Under the pieces are notes generated by a model. The model was given only the letters and a program-made list of their open reading frames with translations. It was not told where the DNA came from and ran no database searches. A program made the position numbers and the translations under genes. From JBDTDV01 sp039922875 (GTDB lineage Bacteria; Actinomycetota; Actinomycetes; Actinomycetales; Microbacteriaceae), in assembly GCA_039922875.1 (NCBI GenBank), contig JBDTDV010000026.1, forward strand, positions 1 to 56,423: a stretch of DNA of 56,423 nucleotides, in the 5' to 3' direction. Each line of letters begins with the position of its first letter. Position 1 is the first letter of the stretch. Shown here in pieces: positions 33,389-42,530 of this stretch.

Positions 33389-34108
33389 CTAGGGGCGAGC
33401 CGCGTCTCTGGCCAGCGGTGTGCCGGCTGCCGGCGCGTCAACCTGCTTCAGGCGTCGGGAAAGCCAGATGATCCCGGCGGCGACTAGACCGATGACCGCG
33501 GCGATCAGCACGATGTAGAACGCGACGGTAGTGTAGCCCTCTGGCGAGTTGTTCGGGTCCAAGAAGGGGTACGGATACCAGTACGAGCGCTTCTGCACCG
33601 GGTCGATGGTGAACGGCGCGCGCACCATCGTGTAGATCACCCAGACGATCGGGAAGGCCAGAACGCTCCAGATGGCTTTCATCGGCAACACGATTCGCCC
33701 GGGCGCGAACAGCCAGTCCAGCAGCAGATACACCGGACCGATCACGTGCAGCACCTCGTTGGACCATTCCACCGTGACGCCCTGCGGCAACTCGATGCCG
33801 CGAAGCAGCAGGTTGTAGACGATGCCGGTGACGACCATGTAGCTGACCACCGAGGCCCGTAACACCCCGAACCAGTTCGGCTCCGGTCCCGGCCGCACCA
33901 GGAGTATTACCGCGCCGATCGGCAGCATGATGCCGGCCAGCGAGTTCGAATCGATAGTGAAGAAGCTGAAGTAGTTGACGAAGTTGCCGGTGAGGTCTGA
34001 AATCCCGATGCCCCGCCAGAAGTCCGCGCTGGCACTGAGCTGGGCGATGATCGCCGCGATGATCGCCACGCCCATGGCCAGCCTGAGTAGTGCGAAGGTA
34101 ACCCGCAC
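33389..34108 (-). CDS. Pr6Pr-family membrane protein
   Basis: This polytopic membrane protein has about six hydrophobic segments: LLRLAMGVAIIAAIIAQL, GNFVNYFSFFTIDSNSLAGI, LRASVVSYMVVTGIVYNLLL, LHVIGPVYLLLDWLF and LVAAGIIWLS. It also has the conserved RSYWYPYPFLDP. These match the Pr6Pr family, whose function is unproven. The frame opens at 34177, but GTG 34108 with GAGG upstream gives the more typical short N-terminus, so the true start is uncertain by 23 codons. The tRNA-Ala gene lies just upstream on the other strand. Confidence 0.85.
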   Translation of the reverse strand: MRVTFALLRLAMGVAIIAAIIAQLSASADFWRGIGISDLTGNFVNYFSFFTIDSNSLAGIMLPIGAVILLVRPGPEPNWFGVLRASVVSYMVVTGIVYNLLLRGIELPQGVTVEWSNEVLHVIGPVYLLLDWLFAPGRIVLPMKAIWSVLAFPIVWVIYTMVRAPFTIDPVQKRSYWYPYPFLDPNNSPEGYTTVAFYIVLIAAVIGLVAAGIIWLSRRLKQVDAPAAGTPLARDAARP

Positions 34109-34212
34109 GTCGCCTCGCTCTCGTCCGTCAGCCGGTCCGGTTAGGCCTGCCCCAGGGATACCGTAGCGCGTCGGCACGGGTGTACCCGTGATATCCTGCC
34201 TAAGCAGTTTCT

Positions 34213-34285
34213 GGGGCTATGGCGCAGTTGGTAGCGCGTCTCGTTCGCAATGAGAAGGTCCGGGGTTCGAATCCCCGTAGCTCCA
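34213..34285 (+). tRNA. tRNA-Ala, anticodon CGC
   Basis: A 73-nt cloverleaf: acceptor GGGGCTA pairs with TAGCTCC (one G-T pair), the D-loop has AGTTGGTAG, the anticodon stem is TCTCG/TGAGA around loop TTCGCAA with anticodon CGC, and the T-arm is CCGGGGTTCGAATCCCCG. It reads alanine GCG codons. CCA is not encoded. Confidence 0.97.
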
Positions 34286-34300
34286 CTGAAAAGGCCCGCG

Positions 34301-35161
34301 TTACTTCAGCAACCGGGACAGTACGCGGTCGGCCAGCAGTTTGCCGCCGGTCTGGCAGGTCGGGCAATACTGCAGCGTCGAATCGGTGAAGATTACCTGG
34401 CGGACGGTGTCACCGCAGACCGGGCATGCCTCTCCAGCGCGGCCGTGCACTTTCAGCCCGGACTTCTTCTCCCGCTTCAGTTCGGACGCCGAAAGACCAT
34501 CTGCCCTGGCGATCGCGCCGGCGAGGGTCTCGCGCATCGCGTCGTAGAGTCGGCAGGCCTCCTCCGGACTCATCGCGGCTGGCTTGAACGGCGACATTCC
34601 GGCCTGGTGCAGAATCTCGTCGGAGTAGGCGTTGCCGATGCCGGCGATGATCGACTGGTCGCGCAGCACGCCTTTGATTTGGGCCCGCCCGGCCGCGGCG
34701 AGGATGGCGATGAACGCCGGCTTTGTGAAGTCTGCCGCCAGCGGATCCGGTCCCAGTCGCGCGATGCCAGGAACCTCAGATGGTTCGGCGACCACGGAGA
34801 TGGCCAGGGATTTCTTGGTACCGGCCTCGGTGATGTCCAGCCCTGAACCGTCATCGAGCACGAGTCGAGCGGCCAAGGGACCCTTGCCGCTCCGGCCGAA
34901 TTGGATCGGAGGGCCCTCCCGCCAGCGGATCCATCCCGCCCTGGCCAGGTGCATGATCAGGTGCAGTTCCCCGATCGCGATATCCAGAAATTTGCCGTGT
35001 CGGGTCACGTCGCCGATAACCTGGCCGGAGAGGGCGCTGGCCGGCGGATCGAAGGTCTTCAACGCGGCGAAGGACACCAGGTCCAGCCGATCAAGCGTGC
35101 GTCCGGTCAGGCGTGCACCGAGATCGGCGACGAGAGCGTGTATCTCTGGCAGCTCCGGCAT
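34301..35161 (-). CDS. Fpg/Nei-family DNA glycosylase
   Basis: This 286-residue base-excision repair glycosylase/AP lyase begins MPELPEIHALV, where Pro2 is the nucleophile and Glu3 the helper. It ends with the FpgNei zinc finger ACPVCGDTVRQVIF and YCPTCQTGGK, with four cysteines. The substrate is probably oxidised purines or pyrimidines, or both. HLIMHLARAGWIRW holds the usual void-filling loop, and the helix-two-turn-helix region contains QSIIAGIGNAYSDEIL. It lies just downstream of the tRNA on the opposite strand. Confidence 0.94.
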   Translation of the reverse strand: MPELPEIHALVADLGARLTGRTLDRLDLVSFAALKTFDPPASALSGQVIGDVTRHGKFLDIAIGELHLIMHLARAGWIRWREGPPIQFGRSGKGPLAARLVLDDGSGLDITEAGTKKSLAISVVAEPSEVPGIARLGPDPLAADFTKPAFIAILAAAGRAQIKGVLRDQSIIAGIGNAYSDEILHQAGMSPFKPAAMSPEEACRLYDAMRETLAGAIARADGLSASELKREKKSGLKVHGRAGEACPVCGDTVRQVIFTDSTLQYCPTCQTGGKLLADRVLSRLLK

Positions 35162-35194
35162 CCGGTTTGCCCTCCGCGTGATCGCTTCGCGATC

Positions 35195-35668
35195 TTACGC
35201 GGCCGCCTTCTCGCAGACCCAGCCCTCTGGCATCCGCCCGGAATCAAGGAATGCACTGAGTTCGGTGCTCGCGGTGGCGGACAGCACGGTGTCGGCTTTC
35301 GTATAAATGATCGGCTCCTCCTTCGAATTGTGCTGGTCGAGTTGCGCCAGTAGCTCGCGGCATGCATTCAGTACCCGATCGGTGTCCGAGTTGTCGGCGA
35401 TCAGCGCGTCGAGGGCGTCCATCGAGTCCCAGAGCTCGCCGTGCTCGCGCAGCATCACGAAGATCGGCATCATCATGCCGGCCTCACGCAGCGGCGGAAA
35501 CAGGAACTCCTCCTCGAGATAGATGTGTCGACGCAATCCGCTCATTGCGTCCAGCAGCGGCTGCGGCGCGTTGTCTCCCCGCGCAAGCGCGGCGGTGAAG
35601 GTCTCGATCCCACCGTCGATCGCCCGGTGCTCGCGCTCCAGCGCGCCGCCCAACGTATCGCTTTCCAC
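35195..35668 (-). CDS. Hemerythrin HHE-domain protein
   Basis: This 157-residue four-helix protein places histidines and acidic residues at LEREHRAIDGGIETF, LRRHIYLEEEFLFPPL and MLREHGELWDSM, the spacing of the HHE cation-binding family. It may bind a di-iron site for O2 or NO sensing or iron handling; function is not established. ATG 35668 has a GGAG-like site upstream. No obvious operon partner is present; the glycosylase gene follows on the same strand after 34 bases. Confidence 0.92.
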   Translation of the reverse strand: MESDTLGGALEREHRAIDGGIETFTAALARGDNAPQPLLDAMSGLRRHIYLEEEFLFPPLREAGMMMPIFVMLREHGELWDSMDALDALIADNSDTDRVLNACRELLAQLDQHNSKEEPIIYTKADTVLSATASTELSAFLDSGRMPEGWVCEKAAA

Positions 35669-35853
35669 GTTATCTCCTCCTCGGTGATGAGACCGGATTC
35701 CTCATCTAAGCCAATTCTCCACCTTGGCACGGATTTCTTCGGGGGCGGAATGGGTTGTCGGTCTCGCGTTGACGGTGGGAACTCGTCAATAATCGTCCCA
35801 GCACTCAACCAAGCAGCGATCGCTGCGGTAGCGAGCTATCAGGAGATGAAATC

Positions 35854-36267
35854 ATGCCAACACGACTCAACCCCTATCTCGGGTTTCGAGACACGGCACG
35901 GCAGGCGATGACCTTCTACCAGTCGGTTTTCGGAGGAGAGCTGACCGTGAACACATTTGCCGAGTTTCAGGCCAGCGACGATCCGGCCGAGCAAAACAAG
36001 GTCATGCATAGCGAGTTGGTCAGCGAATCGGGCCTGACCTTTATGGCGGCCGATACTCCAAACAGGATGGATTACACGCCGGGCAATAACTTCTCGGTCT
36101 CGCTCAGCGGGAACGACGAGGCGGAACTTCGTGGTTATTGGGACGGACTCGTCGAGGGCGGCACAGTCACCGAGCCTCTGGTGAAGGCACCATGGGGTGA
36201 CACGTTCGGGATGTGCACGGACAAGTACGGCGTGAGCTGGTTGGTCAATATCTCCGGAACACCCTGA
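35854..36267 (+). CDS. VOC-family protein (PhnB-like)
   Basis: This 137-residue protein has N-terminal LNPYLGFRDTARQAMTFYQSVFGGEL and C-terminal APWGDTFGMCTDKYGVSWLVNIS, the two halves of a PhnB/3-demethylubiquinone-methyltransferase-like vicinal-oxygen-chelate fold. MHSELVSESGLTFMAADT lies between them. Many relatives lack catalytic metal ligands, and the role is unknown. AGGAG precedes ATG 35854. It is isolated, with opposite-strand genes on both sides. Confidence 0.93.
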   Translation: MPTRLNPYLGFRDTARQAMTFYQSVFGGELTVNTFAEFQASDDPAEQNKVMHSELVSESGLTFMAADTPNRMDYTPGNNFSVSLSGNDEAELRGYWDGLVEGGTVTEPLVKAPWGDTFGMCTDKYGVSWLVNISGTP

Positions 36268-36290
36268 GGCTGCCGGCGCTTTGCTAGCGA

Positions 36291-36803
36291 TCAGCCGCTG
36301 GGCTGGGAGAGGGCCTCGACAAGCGACTGCTGGACCGAGCCCAGCCAGTAATAGATCGCGCGCAGCGGGTCCAGACCGTCGGACGACGGGGTCGGGTTCA
36401 GAAATTCCATCCCATCGTCGTCATCGACGATACCCAGCCGGCTGGCTGTGGCCAGGCGGATATCGGTCAGGCTCCGCAACCAGGCCGAAACAGCCGCCGG
36501 ATTCAAGTGCACGACGGATGCGGTGCCATCCGGTTCCGGTAACGATGCGATCAGTGCGCGGGCGTTGTGAACTTTGCGATCCACGATGCCGTCGGAGGTG
36601 AACCGACGGAACTCGGCCGAGGCATCCGCGTCGTCGGGGTAGGCATCGGGTAGCAGGCGCGCCAGTACCGGGTCATCAGCCGGTGCAGCCGCTGATTCGA
36701 GCAGCGCGATCAGCTGGGTGGCCAACTCGCGAAGGAGTTGTCGCTCGGCCGGGTCGAACTGGGCCGTGAGGGTGTTGGGCGGATCGCAGCGGAACCCCAT
36801 CAT
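36291..36803 (-). CDS. DUF2017-family protein
   Basis: The product is 170 residues and starts at ATG 36803, overlapping the clpS stop. It has FDPAERQLLRELATQLIALL near the N-terminus, RLLPDAYPDDADASAEFRRFT in the middle, AVSAWLRSLTDIRLATASRLGI and ends AIYYWLGSVQQSLVEAL. This matches DUF2017, an actinobacterial family almost always beside clpS. The tight linkage suggests it works with or is regulated with the N-end-rule protein degradation system. No enzymatic motif is seen. Confidence 0.9.
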   Translation of the reverse strand: MMGFRCDPPNTLTAQFDPAERQLLRELATQLIALLESAAAPADDPVLARLLPDAYPDDADASAEFRRFTSDGIVDRKVHNARALIASLPEPDGTASVVHLNPAAVSAWLRSLTDIRLATASRLGIVDDDDGMEFLNPTPSSDGLDPLRAIYYWLGSVQQSLVEALSQPSG

Positions 36804-37084
36804 GAACGTGCTTTCTCCAGCGTCGCCCACAGCCCGTAGTCGTGCATCGCCTCCACGTGCCGCTCCATTTCTTCGCGGGAGCCGGTGGCTACCGTGGCGC
36901 GGCCGTCATTGTGCACGTGCAACATCAGCCGCTCGGCTTTGGCGTGACTGAAACCGAAGTAGCTGCGGAACACGTAGACGACGTAGGACATCAAATTAAC
37001 CGGGTCATTCCACACGACGGTGCTCCACGGGGCATCCAGTCGTACCTCTTCCACGGTATCCGGTCGTTCCAGGGTCAGGGGCAC
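36800..37084 (-). CDS. clpS: ATP-dependent Clp protease adaptor ClpS
   Basis: This 94-residue adaptor has VVWNDPVNLMSYVVYVFRSYFG with the Asn-Asp-Pro bend and hydrophobic pocket, and LMLHVHNDGRATVATGSREE with the conserved His that reads the N-terminal residue of N-degron substrates. ClpS binds ClpA/ClpC N-domains and presents substrates with bulky N-termini for degradation. It is the first of two coupled genes with DUF2017 and has no ClpA neighbour here. Confidence 0.96.
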   Translation of the reverse strand: MPLTLERPDTVEEVRLDAPWSTVVWNDPVNLMSYVVYVFRSYFGFSHAKAERLMLHVHNDGRATVATGSREEMERHVEAMHDYGLWATLEKARS

Positions 37085-37111
37085 CCGTTAAGGGTGCCAC
37101 AGCGCCAGAGG

Positions 37112-38404
37112 TCATGCTGCGCCGCCGACCAGCAGCGTCGCGACGGAGTAGATCGCCAGCCCGGCCAGCGCACCGACGACGGTCCCGTTGATCCGGATGA
37201 ACTGCAGGTCCTTGCCTACCATCGACTCGATCTTCTGGGTCGTTTCGATCGGATCCCAGCGTTCGACCGTGTCCGTGATGACGCTGACGATCTCGTGTCG
37301 GTAGTTTCGCACCACGTACCCGGCCGCGTCGGCAACCCAACCGTCGATCTTGGCGGCGAGGAGCCGGTCCCTGGCCAATCGGCGGCCGAGGTCGATCACG
37401 GCCGCCTCGAAGCGGTTGCGCAGCTGGCCGTCGGGCTCGGCCAGCGCCGCGCCAAGCCGGGCTTTCACGGCGTCCCAGGTGCGGCTGGCCAGTTCGGTCA
37501 CCCGCGGATCGTCCAGTACCGTCGCCTTTACCGCCTCCAGCCGATCGATAGCGCTCTGATCGTGCTGCAGCTCATCGGCCAGATCGGCCAGATATCGGTC
37601 GAAGAGCTCTCGGGCGGGATGCTCCGGGTCGGCTCGCACCTCGGCAACGAATCGGAGCGACTGGCGGTACACCGAATCATCGACCAACCGGTTCACGACC
37701 GACGGCACCCAGGCCGGTAGCCGCCCCGACACCACGGCGCGGAACACGCCGGGGTGCGCGTGGAGCCACTCGTCCGTTCGGTCCAGCGCAATGTTCAGCA
37801 CCGTCTGCTGATGCCCGGCCGCAAGGATGCGCTCGCCGACCCGGCCGATCGGCGGCCCCCAGACCGGCTCCACGAGCTGCGTTCGCGCGATCGATTCGAT
37901 CACGTCGCGAACGTCATCGTCGCTGAGCAGAGTCAGGATCCCGCCGGCGGCCGTCGCGGCCTCCGCGGTCAGACGCCTCGCGCGCTCCGGGTCAGCCAGC
38001 CACGAGCCCAGCCGCGATGAGACGCTGAAAGAAGCAAGCCGAGTGCGGACCACCGGTTCCGACAGGAAGTTCACCTCGACGAACTCACCGAGACTGGCTC
38101 CGATCTCATTCTTGCGTCGCGGGATGATCGCGGTATGCGGGATCGGCACCCCAAACGGATGGCGGAACAACGCCGTCACGGCGAACCAGTCGGCGATGGC
38201 TCCGACCATGCCACCCTCGCTTGCGGCCCGGACATATTCCAGCCAGGGATACCGGTCCCGCAGAGCGAAGGAGATGGCGAAGATCACCGCCATCACCGCC
38301 AGGAGCGCGGTGGCCAACCGCTTCATTCGGGTCAGCGCCCTGGCACGCTCACGCTCGGCGGCGGCTTCCGGCTGTTGAGCAAACCCGGTGGGCTGCCGGG
38401 TCAT
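37112..38404 (-). CDS. DUF445-family membrane protein
   Basis: This 430-residue protein has a membrane segment near the N-terminus (TALLAVMAVIFAISFAL) and the family signature ASEGGMVGAIADWFAVTALFRHPFGVPIPHTAIIPRRK. Long helical soluble sequence follows, and a C-terminal membrane segment (VVGALAGLAIYSVATLLV) closes the protein. DUF445 proteins are thought to sit in the envelope; their role is unknown. ATG 38404 is chosen. It ends about 25 bases from the clpS start on the same strand. Confidence 0.92.
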   Translation of the reverse strand: MTRQPTGFAQQPEAAAERERARALTRMKRLATALLAVMAVIFAISFALRDRYPWLEYVRAASEGGMVGAIADWFAVTALFRHPFGVPIPHTAIIPRRKNEIGASLGEFVEVNFLSEPVVRTRLASFSVSSRLGSWLADPERARRLTAEAATAAGGILTLLSDDDVRDVIESIARTQLVEPVWGPPIGRVGERILAAGHQQTVLNIALDRTDEWLHAHPGVFRAVVSGRLPAWVPSVVNRLVDDSVYRQSLRFVAEVRADPEHPARELFDRYLADLADELQHDQSAIDRLEAVKATVLDDPRVTELASRTWDAVKARLGAALAEPDGQLRNRFEAAVIDLGRRLARDRLLAAKIDGWVADAAGYVVRNYRHEIVSVITDTVERWDPIETTQKIESMVGKDLQFIRINGTVVGALAGLAIYSVATLLVGGAA

Positions 38405-38501
38405 CTCAGCCGCACCTGACTGGCCACACGATCAATCATGCCGCGCCACGAGTGCGCCCCAGGAAGAGTTCGCCACGATCACAATCCTGGCTCTTTCGCC
38501 A

Positions 38502-39683
38502 TCACTCATCGATCGGACCCAGCCAGGCGTTCGCCACCGTCGAGTGCGCCGACTCGTTGTCGGGGGGATGGAACAGGCCGGCCAGCACGTCGCGATACAA
38601 CCGGCCCAGCTCGCTGGAGGCGAAATAGGACGAACCGCCGGCCACCCGGATGGCCTGATCGACGACGGCCCGAGCGTTCTCGGTTGCCCGCATCTTGAGC
38701 CCCGCGAGTTTGGAAAACCATTGTGCGCCGTGATCGACGAGCCGATCAACGTCCCTGGCCAGTGCATCGAGTTGGGGATAGATGCCGTCCTGTGCGATCG
38801 CGGCCGTGGCGACCCGCCAACGGATGTCTGGGTCTTGCGCCAGAGTGCGGCCGTCGTTCTTCATCGACGTGCGCCGATGCGCCGCCCGTACCGCCAGCTC
38901 CAACGCTCGCATGCCGATACCGGTATATACGGCGGCGACCAGGATTTCGAAGCTGGCGGAGATGCCGAAGATCAACGGGTCGGCGTTTGGTCCCGGTTCC
39001 AGGCGCCGGACCACCCGGTTCGCGGGAGCGAGCGCACCGTCCAGCAGCGTGGTGTTGCTCTGGCTGGCCCGCATCCCGACCGTGTCCCAGTCGTCGAGGA
39101 CGGTGTAGCCGGGCTCGGAGCGGGAAATAAACCCGTAGACGATCTTCGGCGCATCGGGGGAGGTGGAGTCCAACCCCATCGTGCCCAGCCGGGTCCAGGC
39201 GGGCGAGAGGGAGGTGAAGATCTTCTTCCCGGTATAGCGGTACCCGCCGTCTGGCTGCGGCGAAGCGTCGGTGACGGAGCCGACCAGCACGAGGTCGTTG
39301 CCCGCCTCACTGAGCCCGAACGCGTACACTTCACCGGCACCTGCCTCGGTGAGGACGAAATCGAGTGAACTGTCGCCGCGGTCGTGCAGGATTTTGGCCA
39401 CCGCGGTCCAGATCAGGTGCATGTTGATCGCGAGGGCGGTGGCCGGTGCAGCCGCCGCCAGCCTGGTTTGCTCCCGGGCGAGCTGCTCCAGGCTGAGTCC
39501 GGCGCCGCCAAAGCCGGTCGGAACCAGAGCCTTGAGGTATCCCAGCTCGGTGAGCTCCTCGAAATCCTCGGTGAAGAATGCGTTTGCACTGTCGTAGCCT
39601 GCCGCCCGGGAACGGATGCGCTCAAGCACGTCATCGGTCAGGATACGATCGTGCGGTTGGCTGGGAGCTGTCGTCTCGGTCAC
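38502..39683 (-). CDS. Acyl-CoA dehydrogenase-like flavoprotein
   Basis: The protein is 393 residues from GTG 39683 (GTG 39686 also possible). The fold is that of acyl-CoA dehydrogenase/DszC-type flavoenzymes: LGYLKALVPTGFGGAGLSLEQ at the N-terminus, YAFGLSEAGNDL then YRYTGKKIFTSLSPAWTR in the middle strand region, and VVDQAIRVAGGSSYFASSELGRLYRDVLAG near the C-terminus with the FAD-adenine contact. The catalytic Glu typical of true acyl-CoA dehydrogenases is not obvious, so a flavin monooxygenase-like role is possible. It is divergent from an alpha/beta hydrolase gene. Confidence 0.88.
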   Translation of the reverse strand: MTETTAPSQPHDRILTDDVLERIRSRAAGYDSANAFFTEDFEELTELGYLKALVPTGFGGAGLSLEQLAREQTRLAAAAPATALAINMHLIWTAVAKILHDRGDSSLDFVLTEAGAGEVYAFGLSEAGNDLVLVGSVTDASPQPDGGYRYTGKKIFTSLSPAWTRLGTMGLDSTSPDAPKIVYGFISRSEPGYTVLDDWDTVGMRASQSNTTLLDGALAPANRVVRRLEPGPNADPLIFGISASFEILVAAVYTGIGMRALELAVRAAHRRTSMKNDGRTLAQDPDIRWRVATAAIAQDGIYPQLDALARDVDRLVDHGAQWFSKLAGLKMRATENARAVVDQAIRVAGGSSYFASSELGRLYRDVLAGLFHPPDNESAHSTVANAWLGPIDE

Positions 39684-39758
39684 CACACCATAATGCCTTG
39701 TTTGCCTCGGCCCGTTGGCGGCGGGCGTAAATTTGAAGCAGCTGGAATCGAGGCAGAA

Positions 39759-40571
39759 GTGACCGTGCAGGCGACGACACCGTTCGCGAAGCTGAGCAAC
39801 TGGCTCAACCGTCGCCGGCCGACCGTACTGCACATCGCCGGCGACGTGGGCGCCGGGCCGGTGGCGGTCCTCATCCACGGGATCGCCTCATCGTCGGTGA
39901 CCTTCCAGAATCTGGTGCCGTTGTTGCGCCCACACAAGCGCACGATTTCCATCGACATCCTCGGCTTCGGCGAATCGGTCGCGCCGCCGGGCACCGAGTA
40001 CACGATCGAGGAACACGTCGCCGCGCTGCACGCGACCATCCGATCGCTGGATCTGGCGTCGCCATTCGTCCTTGTCGGCCATTCCCTCGGAGCGCTGATC
40101 GCCTCCCGCTACGCCGCCGTGCACCAGAACCGGGTAGCCAAACTCGTCCTGGTCGGCCCGCCGATCTACCTCGCGCCGACGGAAATCGGCGACCGCCGGG
40201 TCAGGGCGCGGGTAGAGACATATTTGCGGGTGTACAACTTCTTGCGCGAGAACAAGACCTTCACGCTGCGCAATGCGGCGGTGATCGCGCGGCTGATGCC
40301 GATCAAGAACGTGTTCGAGGTGACCGAAGACAATTGGGATGCCTTCGTGAAATCGATGAAGAACTGCATTGAGCAGCAGACCCTGATCAGTGACGTGGCC
40401 ACCGTGCATGTTCCGGTGGAGGTGGTTTACGGCTCGTTGGACGCGTTCATCGCACCGGGCAGCATGACCGTAATCGAACGGATGCGTCATGTCACCGTGC
40501 ACCGGGTCAAGATCAACGACCATCTGATCCGCAGGCGCCTGGCTCGCGTGGTCGCCCGGGCGATCGGCTGA
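39759..40571 (+). CDS. Alpha/beta hydrolase
   Basis: This 270-residue cytosolic protein has VAVLIHGIASSSVTFQNLVPLL with the HG oxyanion motif, ISIDILGFGESVAPPG, the nucleophile elbow VLVGHSLGALIASRY, and VVYGSLDAFIAP near the acid position. The last motif, VKINDHLIRRR, supplies a late His. GTG 39759 with GAGG upstream is preferred; ATG 39693 also opens in frame. Substrate unknown. It sits divergently beside the acyl-CoA dehydrogenase-like gene, so a joint acyl-ester role is conceivable. Confidence 0.88.
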   Translation: MTVQATTPFAKLSNWLNRRRPTVLHIAGDVGAGPVAVLIHGIASSSVTFQNLVPLLRPHKRTISIDILGFGESVAPPGTEYTIEEHVAALHATIRSLDLASPFVLVGHSLGALIASRYAAVHQNRVAKLVLVGPPIYLAPTEIGDRRVRARVETYLRVYNFLRENKTFTLRNAAVIARLMPIKNVFEVTEDNWDAFVKSMKNCIEQQTLISDVATVHVPVEVVYGSLDAFIAPGSMTVIERMRHVTVHRVKINDHLIRRRLARVVARAIG

Positions 40572-40616
40572 GCCGACTCTTCGACCCGGATGCCGCAGCA
40601 GTCCTAGGCTTGACCC

Positions 40617-41627
40617 ATGCAGACACGCACCCTCGGCAGGACAGGGCGGACCGTTTCCGTCATCGGGCTCGGGACCTGGCAGCTGGGTGCGGACTGGGGC
40701 GAGGTGAGTGAGAGCGATGCGCTCGCCGTGCTCACGGCATCCGTCAACGCCGGAGTCAGCTTCTTCGACACAGCGGATGTCTACGGTGACGGACGCAGCG
40801 AACGCTTGATCGGCCGATTCCTGGGCGAGCGCCCCGACCTCGACATCACCGTGGCGACCAAGATGGGGCGCCGCGAGGCGCAGGAGCCGGCCAATTACAC
40901 TCTCGCGAAGTTCCGCGAGTGGATCGACCGGTCGAGAAAGAACCTCGGCACCGACACGCTCGACCTGGTCCAATTGCACTGCCCGCCCTCTGCGGTCATC
41001 GAATCGGATGCCGTGTATGACGGACTGGACACCCTGATCGCAGACGGGGTGATCGCCCATTACGGGGTCAGCGTGGAGACCTGCGATCAGGCGCTCGCGG
41101 CCATCGCTCGGCCCGGCACGGCGACCGTGCAGATCATCCTCAACGCGTTCCGGCTCAAACCCCTGGACGCCGTGCTACCCGCCGCCCGCGAGGCCGGCGT
41201 TGGCATCATCGCCCGAGTTCCGCTGGCATCCGGCCTACTGTCTGGCCGGTACACGGCGCAGACCACCTTCGCCTCGACCGACCACCGCACATTCAATCGG
41301 CACGGTGAGGCGTTCGACGTGGGGGAGACCTTCTCGGGCGTCGACTTCGAAACCGGGGTGGCCGCTGCGGAAGAATTCGCCGCTGCGGTGGCAATTATCC
41401 CGCAACTCGACGCCACGGCGGAGAACCTGACGCCAGCACAGGCGGCGCTGGCCTGGGTCGCCGCGCAGCCCGGCGTGAGCTCGGTGATTCCGGGAGCGCG
41501 TTCGATCGGGCAGGCCACCGCGAACGCCGCGGCCGGCTCTGTGCCGCCGCTCGGCGATGCATTCGAGGCGGCAGTGCGCGGCATCTATGACCGCCGGCTC
41601 CGGGCCGCCGTGCACGACCGCTGGTAG
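40617..41627 (+). CDS. Aldo/keto reductase
   Basis: This 336-residue TIM-barrel oxidoreductase has the AKR catalytic tetrad region: DTADVYGDGRSERLIG with Asp and Tyr, ATKMGRR with Lys, and LVQLHCPP with His. Near the C-terminus, SSVIPGARSIGQATANAAA binds the NADP 2'-phosphate. It should reduce an aldehyde or ketone with NADPH. A second AKR lies convergently 30 bases downstream; the two are different subtypes and unlikely to be a recent duplication. Confidence 0.93.
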   Translation: MQTRTLGRTGRTVSVIGLGTWQLGADWGEVSESDALAVLTASVNAGVSFFDTADVYGDGRSERLIGRFLGERPDLDITVATKMGRREAQEPANYTLAKFREWIDRSRKNLGTDTLDLVQLHCPPSAVIESDAVYDGLDTLIADGVIAHYGVSVETCDQALAAIARPGTATVQIILNAFRLKPLDAVLPAAREAGVGIIARVPLASGLLSGRYTAQTTFASTDHRTFNRHGEAFDVGETFSGVDFETGVAAAEEFAAAVAIIPQLDATAENLTPAQAALAWVAAQPGVSSVIPGARSIGQATANAAAGSVPPLGDAFEAAVRGIYDRRLRAAVHDRW

Positions 41628-41657
41628 CGTGCACCGGCGGAAAGTCGCTGGGACGGT

Positions 41658-42485
41658 TCAGTTCGCGTCGTCAGGGTCCGATCCGGTGCGCTGACCGGTG
41701 TTCAAAGTCGCGATCGCGTCGAGGTCTTCCGGATCGAGCCCGAAGTCGAACACCTGGAAGTTCTCCCGGATCCGGGATGGTGTGACCGATTTCGGGATGA
41801 CCACGTTGCCCAGTTCAAGATGCCAGCGGATGACGACCTGCGCGGGCGACTTGCCATGCTTGGCGCCGATCCTGGCCAGCACGTCATTCTCCAATAAGCG
41901 GCCGCGAGCCAGCGGAGACCACGCCTCCGTCACGATGCCGTGGCTCGCGCCGTACTCGCGGACCTTTTCCTGGGGAAGCCGCGGGTGCAACTCGACCTGG
42001 TTGATCACCGGAGTCACCGTTGCTTCGGCCAGCAGCCGGTCCAAGTGATGAGTGTGGAAGTTGGAGACCCCGATCGAGCGGGCGCGGCCGTCGGCGTGCA
42101 ATTTCTCCAGAGCGCGCCAGGTCTCCAGATACAGGTTCTGCCGCGGTACCGGCCAGTGGATCAGGTACAGGTCGACGTAGTCCATGCCGAGCTTGTCGAG
42201 ACTCTCGTCGAAGGCCCGGAGAGTCTGGTCAAACCCCTGACGGTCGTTCCACACCTTGGTGGTGACGAAGAGGTCTTCCCGAGGGATTCCGGATGCTGCG
42301 ACACCCCGACCGACCCCGACCTCGTTGCGGTACAGGGCGGCGGTGTCGACATGCCGGTAGCCGGCCTCGAGGGCGGTACCGACGACATCCGCGGCGATTT
42401 CGTCCGGTACCTTATAAACGCCGAGCCCGACTTGCGGAATCGACCTGCCGTCGTTCATGGTTAGCACGGGTGAGAGTGTGGTCAT
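41658..42485 (-). CDS. Aldo/keto reductase (2,5-diketogluconate reductase-like)
   Basis: This 275-residue AKR has DTAALYRNEVGVGR with Asp/Tyr, VTTKVWND with Lys, YVDLYLIHWPVP with His, GVSNFHTHHLDRLL and the cofactor-binding VIPKSVTPSRIRENFQVFDF. This is the arrangement of AKR5-type 2,5-diketo-D-gluconate or methylglyoxal reductases. It uses NADPH. The start ATG 42485 gives the normal family N-terminus LTMNDGRSIPQVGLG shortly after. It is followed on the opposite side by the liv operon. Confidence 0.94.
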   Translation of the reverse strand: MTTLSPVLTMNDGRSIPQVGLGVYKVPDEIAADVVGTALEAGYRHVDTAALYRNEVGVGRGVAASGIPREDLFVTTKVWNDRQGFDQTLRAFDESLDKLGMDYVDLYLIHWPVPRQNLYLETWRALEKLHADGRARSIGVSNFHTHHLDRLLAEATVTPVINQVELHPRLPQEKVREYGASHGIVTEAWSPLARGRLLENDVLARIGAKHGKSPAQVVIRWHLELGNVVIPKSVTPSRIRENFQVFDFGLDPEDLDAIATLNTGQRTGSDPDDAN

Positions 42486-42530
42486 ACCTCTATTATCGCG
42501 GGAGCCGTATTGGCCGGCGAGCCGCCCCTG